Shown here piece after piece: positions 1-6,995 of a stretch of DNA of 24,325 bases (position 1 is its first letter; each line of letters opens with the position of its first letter). The translations under genes were made by a program, and so were the position numbers. A model generated the notes under the pieces. That model was given only the letters and a program-made list of their open reading frames with translations, was not told the origin of the DNA and made no database searches. The DNA is from an uncultured Collinsella sp. (GTDB lineage: Bacteria; Actinomycetota; Coriobacteriia; Coriobacteriales; Coriobacteriaceae): the NCBI GenBank assembly GCA_900551195.1, contig URVD01000002.1:1-24325 (forward strand). The letters are read 5' to 3'.

Positions 1-110
1 TTTTGGCCGTTAGATGTTACAGATTGAGACATTGGCTCCCTGCCTTCCTGTTTATCTCGATCTGTAACAGGTGGAGGCCAAAAGTGGGCCTAACTGTTAC
101 GGATTGAGAC
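1..110. promoter_or_regulatory. Triple 16-bp operator-like motif upstream of the flavoenzyme gene
   Basis: The motif TGTTACAGATTGAGAC occurs at 15-30, again at 95-110 with one mismatch, and on the opposite strand at 54-69 with two mismatches. The first and inverted copies also carry a matching outer block (TTTTGGCC at 1-8, GGCCAAAA at 76-83), so 1-30 and 54-83 form a long imperfect inverted repeat with a 23-bp spacer. All copies lie 140-240 bp upstream of the flavoenzyme start, which suits activator or repressor sites. The regulator is not identifiable here. They could equally serve a divergent gene to the left of the window. Confidence 0.5.
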
Positions 111-169
111 AAACCGACGGGCCGCCCCGCCCCATCCACCTGCCGCTACCTGCTGTCTGCCGATTTCCG

Positions 170-199
170 TTGCGCCACTGTGCTCCCATGCCATATCCT
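170..199 (+). promoter_or_regulatory. Possible sigma-70-type promoter for the flavoenzyme gene
   Basis: TTGCGC at 170-175 and TATCCT at 194-199 are separated by 18 bp and lie just upstream of the gene. The match to consensus is only partial (three of six and four of six), so this is a weak call. The operator-like motifs at 15-110 lie upstream of it, as activator sites would. Confidence 0.3.
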
Positions 200-251
200 C
201 TAGACAACTACGCGGCACCATCGCCGCCGCGCCTACAAGAGAGGAATATCC

Positions 252-2282
252 ATGACCGCACCTGCATCCAAGCTGCTCCAGCCCATTACGGTTGGCCCCC
301 TTGAGCTCAAGAACCGCATTATGTTCCCGCCGCTCACCACCGGCTACGAGGAGCGCGACGGTTCCATCGGCGAGCGCAGCCTGGCCTTTTACGAGCGTCT
401 GGCCCGTGGCGGCGTGAGCTACATCGTCATCGGCGACGTCGCTCCCGTTATGACCGCGAGCCCCACGCCCAAGCTGGCGACCGATGCCCAGATCCCCACG
501 TTTAAGGCGCTGGCCGACGCCGTCCACAAGCACGGCGCCAAGATCGCCCTGCAGCTGTTCCATCCCGAGTACGACGTGCCCGGCGTCGGCCGCATGGTCA
601 TGGGCTCCATGGCCGCCGCCAAGGCCGCGCAGGAGGCCAAGGCCGCCGGCGACGAGGAGACCTTCGCCGCCAAGATGGCCGAGTCCAACGAGATTCGCAA
701 GCAGGCCTACGCCAAGCTGCACCACGACATGCAGCACTTTGTGAACGAGGCGAGCGTGGAGCAGCTCACCCAGATCAAGGAGGCCATCGCCGCCTCGGCC
801 GCTCGCGCACAGCAGGCCGGGATCGACGCCATCGAGGTCCACGGCGACCGTCTGGTGGGCTCGCTGTGCTCGGCTATCCTCAACCAGCGCACCGACGAGT
901 ACGGCGGCTCGTTCGAGAACCGCGTTCGCTACGCGCTGGAGGTCGTCGCCGCCATTAAGGAAGCCGCACCGGAGCTGATGGTGGAGTACAAGCTCCCCGT
1001 GATCATGGAGAACCCCGACGGCACGCCGCGCGGCAAGGGCGGCCTGCAGCCCGATGAGGCCTGCGAGTTTGCCAAGCTGCTCGAGGGCGCGGGCATCGAC
1101 ATGATCCAGGTCGCGCAGGCCAACCACACCGGCAACATGGGAGACACCATTCCGCCCATGGGCGCCATGCCCTACAACTGGACGCTGCCGGTGGCCGAGC
1201 GCGTCAAGGCCCTGGTCTCCGTGCCGGTGGCCACTGTCGGCCGTGTTGTTTCGGTCGAGGCCGGCGAGAAGATTCTTGAGGACGGCGCGGCCGACATTAT
1301 CGCCTATGGCCGCTCGCTCATGTGCGACCCCGACATTGCGCTGAAGGCCGCCACGGGTGAGCCCATCCGCGAGTGCCTCAACTGCAACAAGGGCTGCGTC
1401 GACGCGATTCAAAACCGCAAGTACATCTCGTGCGTGCTCAATGCCGAGAACGGCGACGAGGCGACCATCGCCATTAAGCCGGGCGAGGGCGACAAGAAGA
1501 TCGCCGTGGTGGGCGGCGGTATTGCCGGCCTGGAGGCCGCGCGCGTGGCGGCCAAGCGCGGCTACGACGTGACCGTCTATGAGGCGAGCGATCATCTGGG
1601 CGGCCAGATTGTGCTGGCAGCCGCGCCTCCGCGCAAGGACGAGATCATGCGCTCGGTGGAGTATTACGAGAAGATTCTGCCCGGCCTGGGCGTAAAGGTT
1701 GAGCTCAACCATGCCGCTACGGCCGAGGACCTCAACGCCGCCGACGCCGCGATTGTGGCTGTGGGCGCGCACGACGTGGTCATCCCCGTTCCGGGCGCCG
1801 ATTCGGACAAGGTCGTCTCGAGCTGGGACGTGCTGGCCGGCAAGGCGGAGCTCGCGGGCTGCGTCGCCGTTATCGGCGGCGGCCTGGTGGGCACCGAGAC
1901 TGCCGAGTACCTGCTGCAGAACGGCTGCGAGGTGGCGATTGTCGAGATGCTCGACAAGATTGCCGCAGGCGAGTCCGAGACCATTCTGCCGCTGATTATG
2001 AACGACTTTGCCGCCCACAACGTTGAGCAGCATGTTAAGACCCGCCTGACCGCCATTACCGACGAGGGCGTGGAGGCCGTGCACACCACCGAGGACGGCC
2101 CCGAGGAGCCGGTGAAGATCGCCTGCGATTACGTGGTGATGGCCGTGGGCTCCAAGGCCAACGGGTTTGACCTGGACGGCGTAACGGTGCCCGTGACCTG
2201 CGTGGGCGACTGCTCGGGCGAGCGCACCGCCGACATTGCGAGCGCCATTCGCACGGCGTATCACGCGGCCAACGAGCTCTAA
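252..2282 (+). CDS. NADH:flavin oxidoreductase / 2-enoate reductase-type protein (FMN, [4Fe-4S], FAD)
   Basis: A 676-residue cytoplasmic redox enzyme with the three-part architecture of 2,4-dienoyl-CoA reductase, trimethylamine dehydrogenase and BaiH/BaiCD-type bile acid reductases. It has an N-terminal FMN-binding TIM barrel (about 8-370, with RTDEYGGSFENR as the family signature), a [4Fe-4S] site with spacing CX2CX3CX11C (Cys375, 378, 382, 394), and a C-terminal FAD/NAD(P)H part with GGGIAG at 421-426 and GGGLVG at 542-547. Such enzymes pass electrons from NAD(P)H through FAD and FeS to FMN to reduce an activated C=C bond; the substrate cannot be told here. ATG 252 is preceded by AGAGGA about six bases upstream. 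The barrel is atypical. An Ala/Lys/Glu-rich helical stretch (about 112-175) replaces the usual loop, and the usual HGxxGYLL active-site segment reads HGDRLVGSL (197-205) without the Tyr. It is monocistronic, with a terminator directly downstream. Confidence 0.88.
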   Translation: MTAPASKLLQPITVGPLELKNRIMFPPLTTGYEERDGSIGERSLAFYERLARGGVSYIVIGDVAPVMTASPTPKLATDAQIPTFKALADAVHKHGAKIALQLFHPEYDVPGVGRMVMGSMAAAKAAQEAKAAGDEETFAAKMAESNEIRKQAYAKLHHDMQHFVNEASVEQLTQIKEAIAASAARAQQAGIDAIEVHGDRLVGSLCSAILNQRTDEYGGSFENRVRYALEVVAAIKEAAPELMVEYKLPVIMENPDGTPRGKGGLQPDEACEFAKLLEGAGIDMIQVAQANHTGNMGDTIPPMGAMPYNWTLPVAERVKALVSVPVATVGRVVSVEAGEKILEDGAADIIAYGRSLMCDPDIALKAATGEPIRECLNCNKGCVDAIQNRKYISCVLNAENGDEATIAIKPGEGDKKIAVVGGGIAGLEAARVAAKRGYDVTVYEASDHLGGQIVLAAAPPRKDEIMRSVEYYEKILPGLGVKVELNHAATAEDLNAADAAIVAVGAHDVVIPVPGADSDKVVSSWDVLAGKAELAGCVAVIGGGLVGTETAEYLLQNGCEVAIVEMLDKIAAGESETILPLIMNDFAAHNVEQHVKTRLTAITDEGVEAVHTTEDGPEEPVKIACDYVVMAVGSKANGFDLDGVTVPVTCVGDCSGERTADIASAIRTAYHAANEL

Positions 2283-2308
2283 GTAAGAAAGCTATCGCGT
2301 ATTGAGTG

Positions 2309-2345
2309 GGCGGGGGGTGCCGTTATCGGTGCTCCCCGCCTTTTT
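2309..2345 (+). terminator. Intrinsic terminator after the flavoenzyme gene
   Basis: GGCGGGG at 2309-2315 pairs with CCCCGCC at 2334-2340, with an inner CCG/CGG pairing around TTAT, and is followed immediately by TTTTT at 2341-2345. It lies 26 bases after the stop codon. Confidence 0.85.
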
Positions 2346-2378
2346 GCCAATGAGGGCGCCCACTGACCAGCTGGTTCA

Positions 2379-2459
2379 GAAAATCCGAATACTTAGAACA
2401 TGAAAATCCGAATTATATGAACACGAAAATCCGAATCGCAACCACCCGAAAATCCGAAT
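2379..2459 (+). repeat. Four 12-bp direct repeats at an exact 23-bp period (iteron-like)
   Basis: GAAAATCCGAAT is present without mismatch at 2379-2390, 2402-2413, 2425-2436 and 2448-2459. Successive starts are exactly 23 bp apart, while the 11-bp spacers differ in sequence (the first two share GAACA). Identical cores with fixed spacing suggest a protein binding the same DNA face about every two helical turns. The array ends about 60 bp before the ATPase start, next to its putative promoter, so it is probably a control region for that gene. Confidence 0.85.
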
Positions 2460-2460
2460 T

Positions 2461-2469
2461 TGCTACAGT
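2461..2469 (+). promoter_or_regulatory. Possible extended -10 element for the ATPase gene
   Basis: TGCTACAGT fits an extended -10 (TG, one base, TAnnnT) and begins directly after the last 12-bp repeat. No good -35 is visible; the position where one would lie is inside the repeat array. This suggests activation or repression through the repeats. The call is tentative. Confidence 0.3.
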
Positions 2470-2518
2470 GGAATAGAGGAATCAGAAAGCAGGAACTGGA
2501 AATCTGCGGGGGTGGCTC

Positions 2519-3823
2519 ATGGCGGGCGAAAGGCTACATCGGGACGGATACATCCCGCGTATCGTGGATGCGCAAATCGAACGCTACCTTCGCGTCTTTG
2601 GCGCGGTCGAGATTGCGGGCACCAAGTGGTGCGGCAAGACGTGGGCCGCGCTTGAGCACGGGGCGTCCGCCTCGTATGTCGACGAGAATCTCGACCTCGC
2701 GCGTGCCGACCCGGCGATGATGTTGCTGGGAGACCGTCCGCATATTATCGATGAGTGGCAGCGAGTTCCCCAGATTTGGGACTACGTTAGACACGAGGTT
2801 GACCGCACCCGGGGCACGCGCGGCGCCTATATCCTCACGGGTTCCGCCACGCCTGCGTTTGGCTCAAAGACGGAGGCACCCGCGCATAGTGGAGCCGGCC
2901 GCATCGGCCGCGTCCGCATGTACCCCATGACGCTTGCCGAGACAGGTGAGTCCAGCGGCAAGGTGAGCCTGGCGGGCTTGTTTGAGCATCGTTTTGAGCC
3001 CTGTCGGTGCAATGGCGATACACCGGGGCTTGTCGAAGCCGCCTGCCGCGGCGGATGGCCCGAGGCGATCGATATGGTTTCGGCTGACGCCCAGCTCATC
3101 GCTCGCGAATATCTCAACACTACGTTTTCGAGCAGCTTCCCGGCGGTTGGTCTCGACCCCGATATTGCTCGTCGAGTCTCCGCATCGATCGCGCGCAATC
3201 TGGGACAGGCGACCACGTATAAAACGATTCTTATGGATATGTTCGGTGCCGAGGGGGAACCCGCAGCGTTTGCCGACGAGACCAAGGTGCGCAGGTACCT
3301 GGATGCCCTCAAAGGCATGTTCATTCTCGAGGAGGTCCCCGGTTGGGTTCCCGCCGCGCGCGACAAACGACGCTTTACCGTCAAGCCCAAGCGCTATCTG
3401 GCAGATCCGAGCCTTGCTTGCGCCTTGCTAGGTATGTCCTTGCAGGCGCTGCTTGCCGACTGGCAGACATTTGGTCTAGTGTTTGAGAATTTGGTCATAC
3501 GCGATCTTTCGGTCTACGCACGTTCGCTCGACCTGCTGGATAGCACGCCCGTGCGCTATTATCGCGACGATTCGGGCCTTGAATGCGATGCCATCGTGCA
3601 GCTAGCCGATGGACGGTGGGCCGCCTTTGAGATTAAGGTGAGCGAAGATAAGGCGAGCGCCGGCGTTGAGAGCCTCAAGCGCGTTCGCAAGAAGGTCTGT
3701 GGAAATCCTCGTTCACGCACACGCGAACCGGAGTTTATGGCCGTGATTGTGGGGGTGGGTGAGTACGCCCGCGAGGTCGAGGACGGTATCTACGTGATAC
3801 CCGTGCGCGCGTTGGGGTGTTAA
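2519..3823 (+). CDS. AAA-type ATPase with C-terminal DUF4143 / PD-(D/E)XK-like region
   Basis: A 434-residue protein of the widespread prokaryotic ATPase family that ends in a DUF4143 domain. The N-terminal NTPase has a Walker A-type loop GTKWCGKT (34-41), a Walker B-type HIIDEWQ (75-81, Asp78/Glu79) and LTGSATP (106-112) in the sensor position. The C-terminal part holds E355-C-D357 and E371-I-K373, the acidic-acidic-ExK arrangement of PD-(D/E)XK nuclease-like folds. Members of this family have no well-established cellular role; DNA-related or defence-type functions are sometimes proposed. Length is normal for the family and the protein appears intact. ATG 2519 follows a weak GGGGGTGG Shine-Dalgarno. 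It stands alone, and the 23-bp-period repeats upstream suggest dedicated regulation, perhaps by the protein itself; that last point is inference. Confidence 0.85.
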   Translation: MAGERLHRDGYIPRIVDAQIERYLRVFGAVEIAGTKWCGKTWAALEHGASASYVDENLDLARADPAMMLLGDRPHIIDEWQRVPQIWDYVRHEVDRTRGTRGAYILTGSATPAFGSKTEAPAHSGAGRIGRVRMYPMTLAETGESSGKVSLAGLFEHRFEPCRCNGDTPGLVEAACRGGWPEAIDMVSADAQLIAREYLNTTFSSSFPAVGLDPDIARRVSASIARNLGQATTYKTILMDMFGAEGEPAAFADETKVRRYLDALKGMFILEEVPGWVPAARDKRRFTVKPKRYLADPSLACALLGMSLQALLADWQTFGLVFENLVIRDLSVYARSLDLLDSTPVRYYRDDSGLECDAIVQLADGRWAAFEIKVSEDKASAGVESLKRVRKKVCGNPRSRTREPEFMAVIVGVGEYAREVEDGIYVIPVRALGC

Positions 3824-4098
3824 GGGGCGGCACGCCGTGTGCCCGCTGCCCGGTGCTGCGGATTGGTGCAAGTGGTCAGGTTTGTTTGCACCATGTCCTT
3901 GGCATATGGAAGAAGCTGCTATTCGTAATCTTTAAGACATCATTAAGGCTTGCGCTGTGGAGCAAACCGCAGGTCAATGCTATTCTTTTACCTTATCGTA
4001 TGGTGTTGTATTCTGCCTGAATTCTCTACCTGCGAACAACGGATAAACGCGACCGAGCGGAAAGGATGGCACGCCCGCTAGCAGGGCAAACGTAAACG
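3824..4098. other. Non-coding gap with a possible promoter for the surface cluster
   Basis: No convincing gene lies here; the short reading frame across it has no domain or codon-bias support. A weak promoter candidate is TTTACC (3987-3992) with TATTCT (4009-4014), 16 bp apart and four of six matches each. It would leave a leader of about 80 bases before the surface cluster. The leader contains AAAGG followed at once by a nine-codon ATG frame (4066-4095, TAA), in frame with the next gene and closing one codon before its start. Confidence 0.35.
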
Positions 4099-5157
4099 AT
4101 GAGTGGCATGGACCGACATAGCGAGCTCCAGCAGCACAAGACGGCGGCCGAGTACCGCCAAGCTGCCGACGAGCACGTGCGGACCCTCAAGGATTTCTGG
4201 AAGGATTTCCTGGTGAGCGGTCTGTTTGTGCTGGCCTCCATCGTTGCCATCTTTGCATGCCTGGCCTGGTTTGCCGCGAATAACCGAGTGAGTGCCACGG
4301 GGAGCACGATCGCGGCGAAGGGCCCGCGGTTTGTGCTCTCGGGAACGCAGGGCGGCACGGCGGGTAAGTACGACACTCAGGACAACTACGCGTCGGACAG
4401 TACAAGCCTTGCCGTGAACAATCTTTTCAACCTCAATAACATGAGCACCGATGGCGGTCTCTCTCCGGGGTCGGCCGGCCAGCTCCAGCTCAACGTCAGG
4501 CCGCTCTGCAATGACCTGCACGATATCACGGTGGAGATGACCTGGGAAATTTCTGTTCAGACGAGCGTTGCGGGCACGGGCGGCACTGCTGCGGATGCAT
4601 CGAAAAACGAAGAGATCATCAACTCGCTTAAAGATTTGGTGCGCGGTCATATCCTGGTTTTTCAGGGCAAAGATGCCTCTGGCTTTTACTCGAATCCGCT
4701 GGTCCCCACGACCACCACGGTGACCCAGGACGGGGCCAGCGTCACCGTCATTACGCAGAGCTTTACCATCCCAAAGTCGAGCTTTTACGCTGCGGACTCA
4801 AATAGCACGACCGAAACCGTCACCAAAACCCTCTACTGGATTTGGCCGGAACAGTTCAAGAGCTATGTTCGCACGGGCAACGCCGGCTACGGTGGCAACC
4901 TTTTCGCTAACACAGGCGACGAGGGGGGATACACAACCCTCGTCGGCGACATCAACAATAACCACGCGCGCTATTTCCGCGCCGATAGCACGAGCGTGCC
5001 AGGTCAGGCGCCTAGCGCGGTTCCGCCTGTCGGAGCCGGCATGTCCTCTGCGGATGTGGAAACCTGCGCCAGCTACTACAACAACGCCGACGAGATTATC
5101 GGCAAGAACGTCAAGTACATTCGCGTGCGCTTCACCGCCAAGGAGACGGATAAATAA
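4099..5157 (+). CDS. Membrane-anchored surface protein 1 (TasA/SipW-cognate-like N-terminus)
   Basis: A 352-residue protein with a charged, Lys/Arg-bearing cytoplasmic N-terminus (1-36), one membrane span (about 37-58) and then WFAANNRVSATG (57-68). This Trp-Phe, Asn, Val, Gly pattern right after the span resembles the signal region of SipW-cognate/TasA-like and related Gram-positive surface proteins. The rest (70-352) is extracellular by topology: Thr/Ser/Asn-rich, beta-like, with few cysteines and no sortase motif. Function is not known; a fibre, pilin-like or matrix subunit is the best guess. ATG 4099 has only a weak upstream AGGG; ATG 4108 is an alternative. It is the first gene of a four-gene run. 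Its TAA is followed without a gap by the next ATG, implying translational coupling. No SipW-like signal peptidase is in the window, so cleavage after the span is unproven. Confidence 0.75.
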   Translation: MSGMDRHSELQQHKTAAEYRQAADEHVRTLKDFWKDFLVSGLFVLASIVAIFACLAWFAANNRVSATGSTIAAKGPRFVLSGTQGGTAGKYDTQDNYASDSTSLAVNNLFNLNNMSTDGGLSPGSAGQLQLNVRPLCNDLHDITVEMTWEISVQTSVAGTGGTAADASKNEEIINSLKDLVRGHILVFQGKDASGFYSNPLVPTTTTVTQDGASVTVITQSFTIPKSSFYAADSNSTTETVTKTLYWIWPEQFKSYVRTGNAGYGGNLFANTGDEGGYTTLVGDINNNHARYFRADSTSVPGQAPSAVPPVGAGMSSADVETCASYYNNADEIIGKNVKYIRVRFTAKETDK

Positions 5158-5997
5158 ATGGACGAGCAGCTTAATGCCCGCGAGCAGGGCGATATCAAAC
5201 ACAACGAAGGAGCGGCAAACCCCGGCGGCAACGGGTTCGGCTCGCACGGCGAAGCGCGTCCGGCTGGCCGCATCGAGCGTATCAAGGCTTGGGTGAGCGG
5301 CCACCGTCGCGAATCCCTTGCCATCATGGGCTTGCTTACCGTGCTTCTCGTGTTGCTGGGATTGACGCTCGGATGGTTCGTCGATGCCAATCGCGGCTCC
5401 ACCGTTGGCAAGATCAAGGAGCCGGCGGAGCTCAAAGTGCTGGGCCCCAACGCTACGGCAACAGAGCAGGTCGACCTGAGCTACAACCCCGAATACGGCG
5501 ATACCAAGACCGGCAACACGGTGACGCTCAAGCGCCCGTTTTGCGTGCAGACGGGCGGTGACGGTTTTGAGCTGCAACTCGCGAATACGACCAACATTAC
5601 GGGTCTCACTATTGAGCTGTACAGAGCCGAGAACACGTCTGCGCTCCAGACGCCCGACGTGAGCGGTACCGCAGACGGCAAATCTTATAGCTGGAAAGCA
5701 ACCGGAGAGAACCTGCTGACGAGCTTCGAATATATCAACAAGGAGAACGACGGTCTGGCAGCCGTGCCGGGCGAGGGCGCAAGCGACCCTACATTCAAGG
5801 ACTATCAAAACGTCCAGCGCAACGCGCGCCCGCTCTACCGATACAAGAAATTCGGCAAAGGCGACCTCAACGCTAAGACACTCGACAACTCGACTGGCAA
5901 TGACACGCTTAACTTTATCATCAAGCTTTCGTGGGACGAGAGCGCCAAAGAGACCGACGTGATTTACCTGATCGCGCGCAACACGAGCGGCAAGTAG
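5158..5997 (+). CDS. Membrane-anchored surface protein 2 (TasA/SipW-cognate-like N-terminus)
   Basis: A 279-residue protein with the same plan as its upstream neighbour. A long hydrophilic Gly/Asn/Arg-rich cytoplasmic segment (1-52) is followed by a membrane span (about 53-74), WFVDANRGS (73-81), and then an extracellular beta-type domain. That domain ends in a NFIIKLSWDE-type strand pattern common in camelysin/TasA-like proteins. There is a single Cys in the outer domain and no LPxTG. ATG 5158 directly abuts the TAA of the first gene. AAGGAG lies inside the end of that gene at a good distance, so the start is secure. Function is inferred only from topology and context: a structural surface subunit made together with the giant protein downstream. 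The cytoplasmic tail of about 50 residues is much longer than an ordinary signal peptide n-region, which favours an uncleaved membrane anchor. Confidence 0.75.
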   Translation: MDEQLNAREQGDIKHNEGAANPGGNGFGSHGEARPAGRIERIKAWVSGHRRESLAIMGLLTVLLVLLGLTLGWFVDANRGSTVGKIKEPAELKVLGPNATATEQVDLSYNPEYGDTKTGNTVTLKRPFCVQTGGDGFELQLANTTNITGLTIELYRAENTSALQTPDVSGTADGKSYSWKATGENLLTSFEYINKENDGLAAVPGEGASDPTFKDYQNVQRNARPLYRYKKFGKGDLNAKTLDNSTGNDTLNFIIKLSWDESAKETDVIYLIARNTSGK

Positions 5998-6011
5998 GAG
6001 AGGGGGCGCAC

Positions 6012-6956
6012 ATGGAGAAGCAAGAGAAACAGCAGGATGCCGAGCGCGAGCAGCTGGCAAAAAGCAAGAGCCTAGTCAAGAACAAGCTGGTTGTGGCGGC
6101 AATCGCACTTATTTGCGCCGTGGCGCTCGTGACGGGTGGCTACTTTACCTATTCCGCCTACACCGCCAACGGATTTCTAAAGTCCGTCGCCGCAACGGGC
6201 ACCGCGCAGAGCCTGTTTGCGAGCGACCTGCTCACGGGCTATATGAGTGCGCCTAGCCCCGACGAGCTCGCCCGTGCCCAGCGCTCCGTTACGGTGTATC
6301 CCAACAACGGGCAGTGCAACTTTACCTTTAGCATCTACAACTACTTGCTGGGCAACAGCAACTTCTGCAACGACAAAAATGTGACATACACCTTGACGGT
6401 CGAGGGGCACGGGCTCGATGGCGCCACGTGGAGCTATGCGCCCCAGCCCGGTAGCAGCGTCACGCTTCCGGAGAATCAACCTACCAAGAACGACTACACC
6501 GTGACCTTCCCCGAGGCTAAGTTGGGACAAGCATACTTTGTGATTAAGGCCACGGTCGTATCGGAGAAGAGCCCCGGCACCGAGCTCACCTGTCTGGCGG
6601 CGAAAGTCGTGCCGTCAAAGAGGGCCGAGGTCAAGACCGCTGCGGTTGAGGGCGCGCTGGTCGATGAGGCTGGCAAGTTTGCTGATTACGCTGCATACAA
6701 CTACCGCGTGACGGTTACGGGCGCACTGGCAAACGTCACGCTCACGTGGGGGGAGAACGTGGAGATCGACCCGTTCTTTGAGACCAACCATAGCGCGACG
6801 GTGGATGCTGCAGCTCGCAAGGCTACGTTCACCATGGAGCCGGGTTCGATGGTCGTCAACTTTTACCGAGCGGACGGCAAAACGCCCGGTGGCTGGGGCG
6901 ACCTGGACATTAGCGTGAGCGGAACTACCCTGACGGGCACGACGGAGACTCAATAA
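6012..6956 (+). CDS. Membrane-anchored surface protein 3
   Basis: A 314-residue protein. The frame is open further upstream, but ATG 6012 is chosen because GGAGAGGGGG precedes it and the extra upstream residues overlap the end of the previous gene. It has a Lys/Glu/Gln-rich cytoplasmic N-terminus (1-25), a membrane span (about 26-46), GGYFTYSAYTANG (42-54) as the post-span aromatic motif, and then an extracellular beta-rich region. Two Cys flank a short NFTFSIYNY-type segment and could form a disulfide outside the cell. The C-terminus ends in a Thr-rich tail without an anchor motif. The gap to the preceding gene is 14 bp and to the giant gene 39 bp, consistent with one operon. No catalytic motif is visible, so a structural or tethering role is inferred from context. 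Confidence 0.75.
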   Translation: MEKQEKQQDAEREQLAKSKSLVKNKLVVAAIALICAVALVTGGYFTYSAYTANGFLKSVAATGTAQSLFASDLLTGYMSAPSPDELARAQRSVTVYPNNGQCNFTFSIYNYLLGNSNFCNDKNVTYTLTVEGHGLDGATWSYAPQPGSSVTLPENQPTKNDYTVTFPEAKLGQAYFVIKATVVSEKSPGTELTCLAAKVVPSKRAEVKTAAVEGALVDEAGKFADYAAYNYRVTVTGALANVTLTWGENVEIDPFFETNHSATVDAAARKATFTMEPGSMVVNFYRADGKTPGGWGDLDISVSGTTLTGTTETQ

Positions 6957-6995
6957 CTCTGGAAGCGGAGTTTTAGGATAAGAGGTACGGAATCG

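Noticed and set aside
71..304. Short + strand frame covering the upstream region
   Set aside because: It runs through the repeat motifs and overlaps the flavoenzyme start in another frame; there is no Shine-Dalgarno and no protein-like composition.
90..2264. 724-codon open frame on the minus strand opposite the flavoenzyme
   Set aside because: It is the antisense shadow of a gene with clear cofactor motifs. Its translation is Gly/His/Arg/Val-rich without domains, as expected from high-GC codon bias.
2379..2459. CRISPR array
   Set aside because: The repeats are only 12 bp with 11-bp spacers and no cas genes are nearby, far from CRISPR dimensions.
3817..4020. 67-codon frame after the ATPase gene
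   Set aside because: It overlaps the ATPase stop and has no ribosome site, domain or codon bias like its neighbours.
4798..6060. 420-codon minus-strand frame opposite the surface genes
   Set aside because: It is antisense to genes with membrane spans, ribosome sites and tight operon spacing, and has no recognisable domain.
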